From DASTFY01 sp963813375 (GTDB lineage: Bacteria > Actinomycetota > Acidimicrobiia > Acidimicrobiales > Ilumatobacteraceae), in contig CAWEYT010000008.1 of assembly GCA_963813375.1 (NCBI GenBank), forward strand, positions 124,001 through 188,000: a stretch of 64,000 bases of DNA, written 5' to 3'. The notes under the pieces were generated by a model that worked only from the letters and a program-made list of their open reading frames with translations, was not told the DNA's origin and made no database searches. Below, one piece after another: positions 36,944-48,310 of this stretch; the stretch's first letter is position 1; each line of letters opens with the position of its first letter. A program made the translations under genes and the position numbers.

Positions 36944-39527
36944 CCGCCATCGAGACGACCACAGTTGGTTTCATCGTCAACGGCACGCCCGTGGCGGTGC
37001 GGTCCGACCATCCGCATCTGCTCGCTGCCCTGCGCGAGGAGCTGGACATCACCTCGCCCAAGGACGGCTGCTCACCATCCGGTCAGTGCGGCTGTTGCAC
37101 CGTGCTGGTCGACGGGCGCGCCCTCGTCGCCTGCCAGACCTCGCTGGCAAAGGTGGAGGGGCGCTCGGTCGTCACCGTCGAGGGCTTCGCGGAGGACGAG
37201 AGGCAGCGGTACGCCGATGCCTTCGCCGCCTGCGGCGGCCTGCAGTGCGGCTTCTGCATCCCCGGCATCGTCGTGCGGGCGAAGGCCCAGATCGACAAGA
37301 AGGGCGGGGACCTCACCCGGGGTGACATGGCCCGCCACCTGGGCGCCCACCTCTGCCGCTGCACCGGCTACGTCAAGGTGCTCGACGCCATCGAGGCGGT
37401 CGCCGCCGGCAAGGAGCTGGAGGCGTCGCTGCCCGGCGGCGTCGGGACCAGCGGCGCGCGGTACGAGGCGGGCGAGCTGACGCTCGGGGACCGCGGCTAC
37501 GTCGACGACATCCGGGTGCCGGGGATGCTCCACGCCGCGCTCCACCTGACCGAGCACACCCGCGCCGACATCCACCGAATCGACGTCGATTCGGCGCGGG
37601 AAGCGCCCGGTGTCGTCGCCGTCTACACCGCGGCCGACATCCCGGGGGAGCTGCGGGTCGGGATCATCCACACGGACTGGCCGATCATGATCCCGGAGGG
37701 CGGCCGCACGTCCTACGCCGGCGACGTGCTGGCCATCGTCGTGGCCGAGACCCGTCAGCAGGCCCGGGCGGCGGCCGAGCTGGTCACGGTGGACTACGGC
37801 GTGCTGCGACCGTTCACCGATCCGAACGCGGCGCTCGCGGATCCCGAGCCGGCCGTGTGGGGGACGGACTCCAACACCCTGTCGGTGTCCGAGTACCGGC
37901 GGGGGGACGCCGACGCCGCGCTGGCCGCCAGCGCCCACGTCGTCGAAGAGACCTTCCGGACCCAGCGCATCGAGCACGCCTTCCTGGAGCCCGAGGCCAC
38001 GCTGGCGGTGCCCGACCCGCGCGGGGGACGATGCACGTCTACTCGGGCGGCCAGGGCGTGTGGGACGACCGCAACCAGATCGCGTCGGTGCTGGCCGTCG
38101 ACCCGAGCTCCATCACCGTCGAGCTGGTGTCGAACGGCGGCGCCTTCGGCGGCAAGGAGGACATGGCCAACCAGGCCCACGCCGCGCTCGCCGCGTGGTT
38201 GCTGCAACGCCCGGTGAAGTGCGTGCTCTCCCGCGAGGAGAGCCTGCGCATGCACCCCAAGCGCCATCCGATCGAGATGGCGTACCGCGTGGGATGCGAT
38301 CCCGAGGGACGGCTGACCGCGGTCCACGCCCGGATGGTCGGCGACTCGGGCGCCTACGCGTCGGTCGGGATGAAGGTGCTGGAGCGGGCGGCCGGGCACG
38401 CCAGCGGCCCGTACCACGTGCCCACCATCGACGTGCGCTCCGTGGCCGTCCGCACGAACAACCCGATCTGCGGCGCGTTCCGGGGCTTCGGCGCCAACCA
38501 GGCCCAGTTCGCCATGGAGGGCTGCCTGGACCGGCTGGCCGAGCGCGTCGGCATCTCCGGCTGGGAGATCCGCAAGCGCAACGTCATCCGGCCCGGTCAG
38601 GTCTGGGGACCCGGCCAGGTCATGGACGACGGATGCCTCGGCGCCGAGCGCTGCCTCGACGAGATCCGGCCCGACTACGACCGGGCCGTCGCCGCCGGAC
38701 GGGCGGTCGGCGTCGGGCTCGGGCTGAAGAACAGCGGTCTCGGCAACGGCTTCAAGGAGCACATCCGCGCCGTCGTCCGCTTCGTTGAAGATGGAACAGT
38801 CGAGGTGCGCCACTGCTGGACCGAGATGGGCCAGGGGGTGCACACCGTGGCGCTCCAGGTGGCGGTGACCGAGCTCGGGGTCGAGCCAGGACGGGTGCGG
38901 GTGATCACGGACACGACCCGCGAGCTCGGCGCCGGGCAGACGACGGGCTCCCGGGGCACGCTCATGGGGGCCGGCGCGGTGGCCGACGCCTGCCGGGCGG
39001 CACTGGCGGACGGGTGCCAGGTCGGCGTCGACTACGAGGGTGAGTACCGCGTCGACTGGACGCATCACCTCGGCGAGGTCGAGCAGCCGGTCATCCACTC
39101 GGCCTTCGGCTACGCCGCGCAGCTCGTGGTGATGGACCCCGAGACGCAGGCCATCGAGGAGGTCGTGGCCGTCCACGACGTCGGTCGGGCCGTCAACCCG
39201 CTGCTGTGCGAAGGCCAGGTCGAGGGATCGGTCCACATGGGGCTCGGCTACGCGCTGACGGAGGACTTCCCGGCCGACCCCGAGACCGGGCAGCCGACGA
39301 ACATGACGCTCCGGTCGCTCGGCATCCTGCGGGCCAAGGACGTCCCGCCGGTGCAGGTGCGACTGGTCGAGTGCCCTCAGCCGCGGGCGCCGTACGGGAT
39401 CAAGGGCGTCGGCGAGATCGGCCTCGTGCCGACCGCGCCCGCGGTCGCCGCCGCTCTCCACGCCGCGGACGGGGTGTGGCGCTCACAGCTCCCGATGAAG
39501 CCCAAGCGCACCGCCGACCAGGACTGA
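36940..39527 (+). CDS. Fused [2Fe-2S]/molybdopterin hydroxylase (XdhD-like, one frame change)
   Basis: About 862 aa. The N-terminal ferredoxin domain has 'DGCSPSGQCGCCTVLVDGRA' (first cysteine spaced C-x5-C instead of the usual C-x4-C) and the second cluster 'GLQCGFCIPGIVVRAKAQ' with 'AHLCRCTGYVKVL'. The molybdopterin domain follows: 'VSNGGAFGGKEDMANQAHAA', 'CGAFRGFGANQAQFAMEGCL', 'CWTEMGQGVHTVALQVAVTE', and the catalytic Glu in 'YGIKGVGEIGLVPTAPAV'. No FAD domain is encoded, so electrons must leave through a partner. The fusion resembles E. coli XdhD and the so-called Se-dependent XDH group. One base is missing near 38028. Confidence 0.87.
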
Positions 39528-39540
39528 AGGGGACTGACGA

Positions 39541-40604
39541 TTGGGCGCCGTCACGCCCGGCTTGGTCTGCGGCCACCACCACCTCTACTCGGCGCTGGCC
39601 CGCGGCATGCCGGCGCCGCCGCACCAGCCGACCGGCTTCCTGGAGATCCTCCAGCAGGTCTGGTGGCGCCTCGACGCCGCGCTCGATCTGGAGATGCTGC
39701 GCTGGTCGGCGCTCCTCGGGGCCACCGAAGCACTGATGGCCGGCACCACAGCCATCGTCGACCACCACGAGTCACCGAACGCCATCGACGGCTCGCTCTC
39801 GGTCATCGCCGACGCCTGCGCCGAGGTGGGGGTCCGGGTCGACGTGGCCTACGGCGTGACCGACCGCTGGGACGACGCCGGCCGCTTGCGCGACGACGGC
39901 TGGCCGCCGCCGGCGATGACGGAAGGCGCCCGTCGGGGTCTGGCCGAGAACGAGCGGTTCCTCCGCCAGGGCGGGCGCGGGAGGGTCGGGATCCATGCCG
40001 CCTTCACCTGCAGCGACGAGACCCTGGAGGCCGCCGCGGGTCTGGCCGCGGACCTGGGCGCAGGGGTCCACGTCCACGTGGCCGAGGGGGAGATCGACGC
40101 CGCCGCGGGGCGCGCCTGGAGCCCCTGGCTCGGGACGACTGGTTGCTCGTCCACTGCGTCCACCTCGACCGCGAGCTCCCCGGCACGATCGCCCACAACC
40201 CCCGGTCCAACATGAACAACGCGGTGGGCTACGCCCGCCCGGCGGCCCGGGACAACCCCGTCGTGCTGGGCACGGACGGCATCGGCGCCGACATGCTGGA
40301 GGAGGTCCGGCTGGCGTACGCCCGGCTCCGCGAGGACGACGTGCTGGCCACGCCCGCCCTGCCGTGGGAGTGGCTCGAAGCTGGACAGCGGTTCTTCCCC
40401 GAGGTGGCCGGCGACACCGTCACCTGGAGCTACGACCACGTCGACTCGCCGTGGCACCTCGCCTTCACGCCCGGCGTCCGGGCCCTCCGGGTCGAGGTGG
40501 ACGGCGAGGTCCTGCTGGACGACGGCCGGCCGACCAGGGTCGACGTCGACGAGATCCGGGCCAAGGCCGCCGAGCAGGCCGCCCGCCTGCACACCCGCCT
40601 GTGA
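39541..40604 (+). CDS. SsnA-like aminohydrolase, N-terminally short and with one frame change
   Basis: Amidohydrolase-superfamily TIM barrel: 'VTPGLVCGHHHLYSALARGM' (HxH metal ligands), 'EALMAGTTAIVDHHESPN', 'HVHVAEGEID', 'LVHCVHLDRELPGTIAHNPR' and 'NNAVGY', 'VVLGTDGIGADM' (metal Asp). A frame change is needed near 40120. The roughly 60 residues of beta-sandwich that normally precede the HxH strand are absent. The frame is closed by TGA at 39535-39537, just before the TTG start. It may be a real deletion or an assembly loss. It fits purine deamination beside the XdhD-like gene. Confidence 0.72.
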
Positions 40605-40715
40605 GCCCCCCGGTGCGACCACCCGGCCGCCCCACCACGTTCATGGCGAAAATCTGGTGCATGACGCCACAATCGGCGCCATGAACGGTCTCATCCACTT
40701 GCGAGGAGCCGATCG

Positions 40716-41775
40716 ATGAGCACGCGCGTCGCGCTGTACCTGCAGGACGCCCATCCCGATCCGCGAGGGGATGGAGCACGCGCGGTACGCGGAGTCCCGG
40801 GGGTTCGAGGCCGTCTGGCAGGCGGAGAGCCGCCTCGTGCGGGAGGCCACGGTGCCCATGGCGGCATTCGCGTCGGTGACGGAGCGGATCAAGGTCGGCT
40901 CGGGCGTGGCCGACTGCTGGAGCCGCAACCCGGCCCGGTTGGCGGCCACGTTCGCGACGCTCGATGACCTGGCGCCGGGCCGCATCCTGCTCGGTCTCGG
41001 CGCCTGGTGGGACCCGCTGGCCGGCAAGGTCGGCATCGAGCGCGCCCGGCCCCTCACCGTCATGCGGGAGGTGGTCACCGCGGTGCGGGCGCTCCTCCAC
41101 AACGAGACCGTCACGATGCACGGCGCCTACGTCCACCTCGACGGTGTCGAGCTGGACTACGTGTACCAGGAGCGACGGGCCAAGGACGTCCCCATCTACA
41201 TCGGCGCGACCGGGATGCAGATGATGGAGCTCACCGGCGAGATCGCCGATGGTGTCGTCCTCAACTACCTCGTCTCGCCGGACTACAACGCGAGGGCGAT
41301 GGAGCACCTCGCCACCGGCGCCGCGCGCGCCGGGCGGTCGGTGGACGACCTCGACCGCCCGCAGCTCGTCGTCTGCTCGGTGCACGAGGACCGCGCCACC
41401 GCGCTGGACATGGCCCGCCTGATGGTCACCCAGTACCTCGGCCAGCAGCCTCACATCATGAAGGCGTCAGGCGTGCCGCAGTCGCTCCTCGACGCCGTCG
41501 GCGAGGTGCTGACATGGCCCGCGACCCACGAGCAGGTGGAGGCCGCGTCGAAGCTCGTGCCCGACGAGATCGTCCAGATGCTCACCGCGTCCGGCACGCC
41601 CGACGACGCCCGCGCCCGCGTGGCCGAGTACGTGGCCGCCGGATGCACCTGCCCGATCCTGTACCCGCTCGGCGACGTGGAAGCGATGATCGACGCCTTC
41701 GCCCCCGACCCCGGTGCGTCCGGCTTGGCCGGCGCACCGCAACCAGCCCGAGGCATTGCCGAGCGAAGCGAGTAG
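40716..41775 (+). CDS. F420-dependent LLM-class (luciferase-like) oxidoreductase (one frame change)
   Basis: About 352 aa TIM-barrel flavin/F420 enzyme. 'MSTRVALYLQDAHP', then after an extra C near 40760 'IREGMEHARYAESRGFEAVW'. 'MAAFASVTERIKVGSGVADC', 'RNPARLAATFATLDDLAPGR' and 'LGLGAWWDPLAGKVG' are typical of F420-dependent methylene-H4MPT reductase-like proteins. The C-terminus 'GIAERSE' is encoded by dispersed repeat A. Substrate unknown. Confidence 0.85.
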
Positions 41776-41800
41776 GAGCCGGCCATGGGCCGGCGACGAA
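41753..41800. repeat. Dispersed intergenic repeat A, copy 2, with terminator-like hairpin
   Basis: GCATTGCCGAGCGAAGCGAG then TAGGAG, a perfect hairpin GCCGGCC-ATG-GGCCGGC (41778-41794), then GGCGACGAA. It carries the stop codon of the LLM gene and ends at the stop of the convergent hydrolase. A bidirectional terminator is the likely role. Confidence 0.65.
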
Positions 41801-43001
41801 TTACGGGAACCGCGCCGCCAGCCAGTCGGCGACGTGGGCCATGGCGGCGGGGCGGTGGCCTTCGAGGTAGTGGGGGGCGCCCTTCATCTCGACGTACGTC
41901 ACGTCATCGGCGCCGGCGTTGGCCAGGATCTCCTCGGCTTGGCGGACCCGGATCTCGGTGTCGGCCGTGGGGTGCACGAGCAGGGTGGGCACCGTGACCT
42001 GCGGCATGGTGTCGGCCAACTTGGCCGCGCTGGACAGGCCCGACCACGTCGACAACCACCCCCTGGCGGTCATCGTCCGGGCCAGGCCGCCGCGGCCGTA
42101 GTTGGCGTCGAGCGGATCCGGAGAGGCGAACAGGCTGCCAATGGGTCGCTCGTCCGGATCGATGGTCAGGTCGAGGTAGGCCGGATCGGCCAACGTCCGG
42201 TAGATCGTCAGGTAGCGCATGGCGACGGTGCGAGCCCTCAGATCGCGCCAGGCCCGGGGCTCGGACTCGCGGTCCACGGTCGCCAACCGCTGGCGGGCGT
42301 CCTCGCTGTCGGCCAGCGCCGCCTTGGCCACGGCGTCGATGCGGGCCACGCGCGCCACCTGCGCCTCCCGATACCGCGTCAGCCAGGCGGGGTCGTACGA
42401 GCACGGCTGCGGCCAGGGGCGCCAGCCGTTGTCGGGGTCGTACATGTCCAGTTCGGGGATCCGGCTCATCGGGTCGTGCTCGTCGGCCACGGACGGATCG
42501 ATGACCTGCAGCATGAACACGCCTTCACCCGGGTGGGCGGCCATGCCCACCCAGCCGTCGCCGATGCCCAGTTCGGCGTGCGCCATCGCCATCAGGGAGC
42601 CGCCGCCCGAGTTGCCGAGGAGCACGACCGCCTCGGCTCCCCGGCGAATCATCTCGTCGTGGGCCGACTGCACGTCGACGATGCAGGCCTCGTGGAGGCA
42701 GTCGATGTCGTTGCCCATGTAGCGCGTGCCGAAGCCGAGCACCGCGTAGCCCGCGGCGGCCAGCAGGGGGCAGGCGTAGTGGACGCTGAAGTCCCCCCGC
42801 GGGTGGGACAGGATGACCGCCGTCTTCCACGGGCGTCCGCCGGGCGGGAGCCAGAGCAGACCTCGCACGAGCGCGCCGTCAGGGCTGACGAGCCGAACGG
42901 ACTCCCGGGGTATCTCGACTCCGGGATCGTCCTCGGGGAGGGGCCAGTAGCCGAGACCCGACCGGACGGCGGCCTCCCAGGTGGACGTCGAGCTGTTGCA
43001 C
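41801..43001 (-). CDS. Alpha/beta-hydrolase family protein (N-terminus uncertain)
   Basis: Serine-hydrolase fold. The strand before the oxyanion region is 'VILSHPRGDFSVHYACPLLA', the nucleophile elbow 'VVLLGNSGGGSLMAMAHAEL' (GNSGG), the late acid region 'VPTLLVHPTADTEIRV' and His 'MKGAPHYLEGHRP'. The only canonical in-frame start is a GTG at 42868, but homologous-looking sequence ('PRESVRLVSPDGALVRG') continues upstream. A GTG at 43001 in another frame plus one indel near 42950 would give a full N-terminus. Natural substrate unknown. Confidence 0.7.
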
Positions 43002-43051
43002 AGCGGGGAGCGTGGCGGGTGCGGCCACGGCCGTCAACCGCCGCGCGGTCG

Positions 43052-43057
43052 TAGGCT
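43052..43057 (+). promoter_or_regulatory. Candidate leaderless -10 box for pabB
   Basis: TAGGCT followed by 8 nt and the GTG at 43066. Confidence 0.35.
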
Positions 43058-43065
43058 CGACGGAC

Positions 43066-44136
<1,071 letters not shown>

Positions 44137-44167
44137 CGGCGGACCCTTTGGCGGGGTCGCCACGCCG

Positions 44168-44173
44168 TACGCT
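44168..44173 (+). promoter_or_regulatory. Candidate leaderless -10 box for pabC
   Basis: TACGCT followed by 7 nt and the GTG at 44181. Confidence 0.35.
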
Positions 44174-44180
44174 GCCGGCC

Positions 44181-45011
44181 GTGAACGGCGGGACGGCGGT
44201 CTGGATCGACGGCGAGGTCCGGGACGCGGCCGCGGTGTCACCCCTGGACCACGGCTTCCTGGTCGGCGACGGGGTGTTCGAGACGCTCAAGACCATCGAC
44301 GGCCAGCCGTTCGCGCTGACCCGCCATCTGCGCCGGCTGGAGCGCTCGGCCGCCGGGCTGGGCCTCGCGCTGCCGCCCGAGGCCGTCCTCCGGGGTGCGG
44401 TGGCCGATGTCCTCGCCGTGTCGGCGGCGCCGACCGGGCGGCTGCGCATCACGGTGACGAGTGGCGCCGGCCCGCTCGGCTCGGCCCGGGGTGAGGACCC
44501 ACCGACGCTCGTCGTCACCCACGCCGCCACTACGCCATGGCCACCGTCCACCCGGCTCGTCGACCGTGCCCTGGGCCCGGAACGAACGCGGAGCGACGGC
44601 CGGGCTCAAGACGACCAGCTACGCCGACAACGTGGTCGCTCTGCGCGACGGCCAGGGAGCAGGGGGCCGACGAGGCGATCTTCACGGACACCCGCGGCCG
44701 CATCTGCGAAGGCACCGGCACGAACATCTTCTACGTCCTGAACGGGCACCTGACCACGCCGTCGCTGGCCACCGGGTGCCTGGCCGGCATCACCCGCGAG
44801 CTGGTGATCGAGGTCGCCGACGTGATGGTTGCGGATGCACCGGTCGGGATGCTGGCCGACGTCGACGAGGCATTCGTCACCAGCTCCACTCGCGACGTCC
44901 AGCCGGTCTCGCACATCGACGGCCGCGCGCTGCCCGCCTGCCCCGGGACCGCGCACCGTCGAGGCCATGGCCGCGTTCGCGGCGCTGGCCGCCCGGTCCT
45001 GCGATCCGTGA
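44181..45011 (+). CDS. pabC: Aminodeoxychorismate lyase / class IV aminotransferase (three frame changes)
   Basis: 276 aa when repaired. 'VWIDGEVRDAAAVSPLDHGF', 'VGDGVFETLKTIDGQPFALT' and 'HLRRLERSAAGLGLALP', then the PLP lysine in 'GLKTTSYADNVVALRDG', then 'EAIFTDTRGRICEGTGTNIF' and 'VDEAFVTSSTRDVQPVSHID'. Frames change near 44580, 44652 and 44945; the total span is a multiple of three. Directly after pabB, it would release pyruvate from aminodeoxychorismate. A branched-chain or D-amino acid aminotransferase is the alternative. It ends exactly where the convergent gene ends. Confidence 0.82.
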
Positions 45012-46206
45012 TCAGCCGGCCGAACCGGCCAAGCGAGCCAGACGGTCGACTGCAGCCAGGAGCCGGTCGACGTCGTCCTCGGTGATGTAGCGGACGACAC
45101 CAGCCCGCACGACGCCACCGGTCGCGGCGAGGCCGAGCGCCTCCACCGGCCCGAGGGCGTAGTTGTGGCCGCTCCAGACCGCGATCCTCTCCGCGGCCAG
45201 CGCCCTGGCCACGTCCGCGGGCGTCCGCCCGTCGATCGTGAACGCAACCGTCGGCACCCGGTCGGCGAGGTCGTGCGGGCCCCACACGGTCACGCCGGGG
45301 ATGCCCAGCAGGCCGTCGAGCAGCGGAGCGAACACCGCACGCTCGTCCGCCTCGACACGGTCCATCCCTTCGTCGAGGAGGTAGCGGGCGGCGGCCGTCA
45401 CTCCGGCCAGGGCCTCGTAGTTCGGCATGCCCGTCTCGAGGCGCGACGGCCCATCGTCCCCGGACGCCGTCAGCTTGTAGGGCCGCATGCTGCCCAGGAG
45501 CCCGGGCTCGACGTACATCGCCGCGGCATGGGGGCCGTACCACTTGTAGGCCGACGTCACGAGGGCATCGCATCCGATGGCCGTCACGTCGATCGATCGG
45601 TGCACGGCCAGGGCCACGGCGTCGACGAAGAGGCGCGCGCCGGCGGCGTGCGCGGCGCGGGCGATGGCCGCGCAGGTCCGGCATCGAGCCGAGCAGGTTG
45701 GACGCGCCCGCCACCGCCACCCAGCGCACGCGCTCGTCGAGCAGCTCCAACACGGACTCGGTCGGGAGCCGGCCTGTGCGCGCGTCCATCGGGGCCGTCA
45801 CGACCTCCGCGCCGCGGTCCTCGGCGGCCAGACGCCACGAGGTGACGTCGGCGTCGTGGTCGAGCTGCGTGCAGACGATCCGGTCACCCGGGGCCCAGTC
45901 GCGAGCCAGCGAGCGGGTGAAGGCCAGGGTCATCGTCGTCATGTTGGGCCCGAACCAGATCGACTCGGCCGGCGCACCCAACAGCTCGCCCACGGTCGTG
46001 CGGGCCAGGGACTGCACGTCGTCGCAGGCCGCTGACGCGGCGAAGAAGCCGCCGCCACACCCGTTGTCGCCGCTGGCCGAGAACGTCGCCATCGCCTCGA
46101 TGGCCGAGTCCACCATCTGGGTGCCCGCCGGCCCGTCGAAGCGGGCCCATCCGTCCCGGCCCACACCGGGGAAACGCTCCACCACCACGGCGGCGCAGTC
46201 TGGCAT
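45012..46206 (-). CDS. Class V aminotransferase, cysteine-desulfurase-like (VC1184 subfamily; one frame change)
   Basis: About 397 aa. 'GWARFDGPAGTQMVDSAIEA', 'FGPNMTTMTLAFTRSLARDW' and 'QLDHDADVTSWRLAAEDRGA', then after a frame change near 45672 the PLP lysine in 'ALVTSAYKWYGPHAAAMYVE' and 'RLETGMPNYEALAGVTAAAR'. No obvious Cys-loop of true cysteine desulfurases. The start is the ATG at 46206; an in-frame GTG/ATG slightly upstream would overlap the divergent dioxygenase. The reaction is not certain. Confidence 0.83.
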
Positions 46207-46209
46207 GGC

Positions 46210-46215
46210 TAGGTT
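46210..46215 (+). promoter_or_regulatory. Candidate leaderless -10 box for the dioxygenase
   Basis: TAGGTT followed by 7 nt and the ATG at 46223. It lies in the short divergent gap. Confidence 0.35.
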
Positions 46216-46222
46216 CCCGGCC

Positions 46223-47020
46223 ATGGAGGTGACCGCGGCGCAGCGGGCTGCCTACGCCGACGACGGGGTCGTCGTGCTGCGCGGGGTGCTCGGCGAGCAC
46301 TGGCTGGGGCTGCTGGCGACAGCGGTCGAGCGGAACCTGGCCGAACCGGGCGAGCACGCCCAGCGCTACACCCCGGAAGGCCAGCCCGGGCAGTACTTCG
46401 GCGACTACTGCAACTGGGATCGCATCGACGAGTTCCGGCAGGTGGCGTTCGACTCCGGCCTGGCCGGCGCGGCCCGGCAGCTCATGGCCTCGCGCACGTC
46501 CCGGTTCTTCCACGAGCACGTGCTGGTCAAGGAACCGGGCACCCGCGAGGTGACGCCCTGGCACCACGATCAGCCCTACTACTGCGTCGACGGCGACCAG
46601 AACGTGAGCTTCTGGATCCCACTCGATCCCGTTCCGGCGTCGTGCGGCGTCCGGTTCGTGGCCGGCTCCCACCGCTGGGGGCGCTGGTTCGTCCCCCGCC
46701 GCTTCGTCGACCATGTGCCCTACAGCAGCCCGGATGAACGCTTCGAGCTGGTGCCTGACATCGACGCCGAGCTCGACCGCCACCGGATCGTCGTGACGGC
46801 CGTGGAGCCAGGCGACGTGATCGCCTTCCACTTCCGGACCCTGCACGACGCGCCGGGAACGGACGGGCTGTCGACGCGGCGGAGGGTGGTGAGCCTGCGC
46901 TGGCTGGGCGACGACGCGACCTTCACGCTGCGCCCGTGGCTGCACTCCCCACCCTTCGAGCCGCGAGACCTCGTCGAGGGCGGCCCGCTCGACGACGACC
47001 GCTTCCCGCTCGTGACCTGA
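46223..47020 (+). CDS. Phytanoyl-CoA dioxygenase (PhyH) family Fe(II)/2-oxoglutarate oxygenase
   Basis: 265 aa. The Fe ligands H-x-D are in 'TPWHHDQPYYCVDGDQNVSF' and the distal His in 'VIAFHFRTLHDAPG', followed by the 2-oxoglutarate-binding Arg in 'STRRRVVSLRW'. The jelly-roll landmark 'RFVAGSHRWGRWFVPRRF' is clear. The substrate is unknown. It is divergent from the class V aminotransferase. Confidence 0.9.
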   Translation: MEVTAAQRAAYADDGVVVLRGVLGEHWLGLLATAVERNLAEPGEHAQRYTPEGQPGQYFGDYCNWDRIDEFRQVAFDSGLAGAARQLMASRTSRFFHEHVLVKEPGTREVTPWHHDQPYYCVDGDQNVSFWIPLDPVPASCGVRFVAGSHRWGRWFVPRRFVDHVPYSSPDERFELVPDIDAELDRHRIVVTAVEPGDVIAFHFRTLHDAPGTDGLSTRRRVVSLRWLGDDATFTLRPWLHSPPFEPRDLVEGGPLDDDRFPLVT

Positions 47021-47064
47021 GGCCGGCCGCAGCACGCGGCCGGCTGCGGGGCCAGACTGGAGGC

Positions 47065-48273
47065 GTGCCGTACAACTCGACCGGGCGGGTGGTGCACGAC
47101 GCCGACGCCCACATCATGGAGACGCCGACCTGGCTGCGGGACCACGCGGACCCCGATGTCCGTGACCGCATCGAGCCCCTCCGCTACCCCGGCGGCAACG
47201 AGCTGCGCCAGACCGGCGACCCGGCCGAGCAGCAGCGCGACCTCGTCGCCGCCTTCGACCGGCTGACCGACCGCCACGGCTCCAAGGAGTACCGAGCCGT
47301 CGAGGCTGAGGAGATCATGAGCCGCAAGAACTTCGCCGCCACCGGCGGGTTCATCGCCGACGACCGGCCCCGCGCGCTCGACCTGCTGGGCTTCTCGAGC
47401 CAGCTCGTCTTCAACACGTTCCACAACCGACGGCTGCGGGACTGGGAGCACCGTGACCTCGCTCTCGCCGAGGGCACGGCCCGCGCCCACAACCGGGGCA
47501 TGGTCGAGTTCTGCTCCGTCGACCGTCGGCTGCTCCCGACGTGCTACGTCCCGCTCGCCGACCTCGACCGGGCGCCGGCCCTGGCCGCCGAGGCGATCAC
47601 CATGGGAGCCGCGGCGCTGCTGGTGGCGTCGGGTTGCCCGCCGGACCACTCGCCCAGCCACGTCGGTCTCGATCCCGTGTGGGCCCAGGCGCAGGAGGCG
47701 GCCATCCCCGTCGTGTTCCACGTCGGCGGGACCGGCGACCTCATCGACCCGGCGTACTTCCGCAACGGGCTGCCGATCCCACCGGACTTCCATGGCGGCG
47801 AGGAGAACTTCCGCTCCGTCGACTACATGGGCATCCCGGGTCCGCCGGCCCAGACGCTGGCGACCATGATCTTCGACGGCGTCCTGGAGCGCTTCCCGGA
47901 CCTGCGCATCGGCGTGATCGAGCAGGGTGCCATCTGGGTGCCGTCCTGGATGCGTCAGATGGAGTCGGCGTTCGAGGCCTTCGCCCGGCACGAGGAGCGC
48001 CTGCAGGCACTGTCGCTGCGCCCGAGCGAGTACGTGCGGCGCCAGGTCCGCTTCACCCCCTATCCCACGGAGGACGTCGGCTGGATCATCGAGCAGACAG
48101 GGCCGGAGGTCTGTCTGTTCTCGTCCGACTATCCCCACGTCGAGGGCGGCCGTCGCCCCATCGAGCGGTTCGAGGCGTCGCTCGCCGACGCGCCCAACGA
48201 CGTGCGGGAGCGGTTCTACCGGACCAACTTCGAGGATCTCATGGGCTCGGCCATGGCGGGCCTGGCGGCCTGA
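47065..48273 (+). CDS. Metal-dependent amidohydrolase (Amidohydro_2, ACMSD-like)
   Basis: 402 aa from a GTG preceded by GGAGG. 'VVHDADAHIMETPTWLRDHA' holds the DxH metal motif (Asp-Ala-His). 'AAIPVVFHVGGTGDLIDPAY' gives the barrel His, and 'VCLFSSDYPHVEGGRRPIER' the late Asp and His. 'FYRTNFEDLMG' at the end is typical of the family, which includes decarboxylases of aromatic catabolism. Reaction unknown. It is convergent with rpsJ. Confidence 0.88.
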   Translation: MPYNSTGRVVHDADAHIMETPTWLRDHADPDVRDRIEPLRYPGGNELRQTGDPAEQQRDLVAAFDRLTDRHGSKEYRAVEAEEIMSRKNFAATGGFIADDRPRALDLLGFSSQLVFNTFHNRRLRDWEHRDLALAEGTARAHNRGMVEFCSVDRRLLPTCYVPLADLDRAPALAAEAITMGAAALLVASGCPPDHSPSHVGLDPVWAQAQEAAIPVVFHVGGTGDLIDPAYFRNGLPIPPDFHGGEENFRSVDYMGIPGPPAQTLATMIFDGVLERFPDLRIGVIEQGAIWVPSWMRQMESAFEAFARHEERLQALSLRPSEYVRRQVRFTPYPTEDVGWIIEQTGPEVCLFSSDYPHVEGGRRPIERFEASLADAPNDVRERFYRTNFEDLMGSAMAGLAA

Positions 48274-48280
48274 CCCCGGA

Positions 48281-48297
48281 CCGGCCCGGTCGGCCGG
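48281..48297. terminator. Bidirectional hairpin between amidohydrolase and rpsJ
   Basis: Perfect 6-bp stem CCGGCC/GGCCGG with loop CGGTC, in the 37-bp gap between convergent genes. No T-tract is present. Confidence 0.4.
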
Positions 48298-48310
48298 CGA
48301 GCCGCGCCGG

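Noticed and set aside
45012..46206. True cysteine desulfurase (sufS/iscS)
   Set aside because: The sequence matches the VC1184-type class V group and no catalytic Cys loop is evident.
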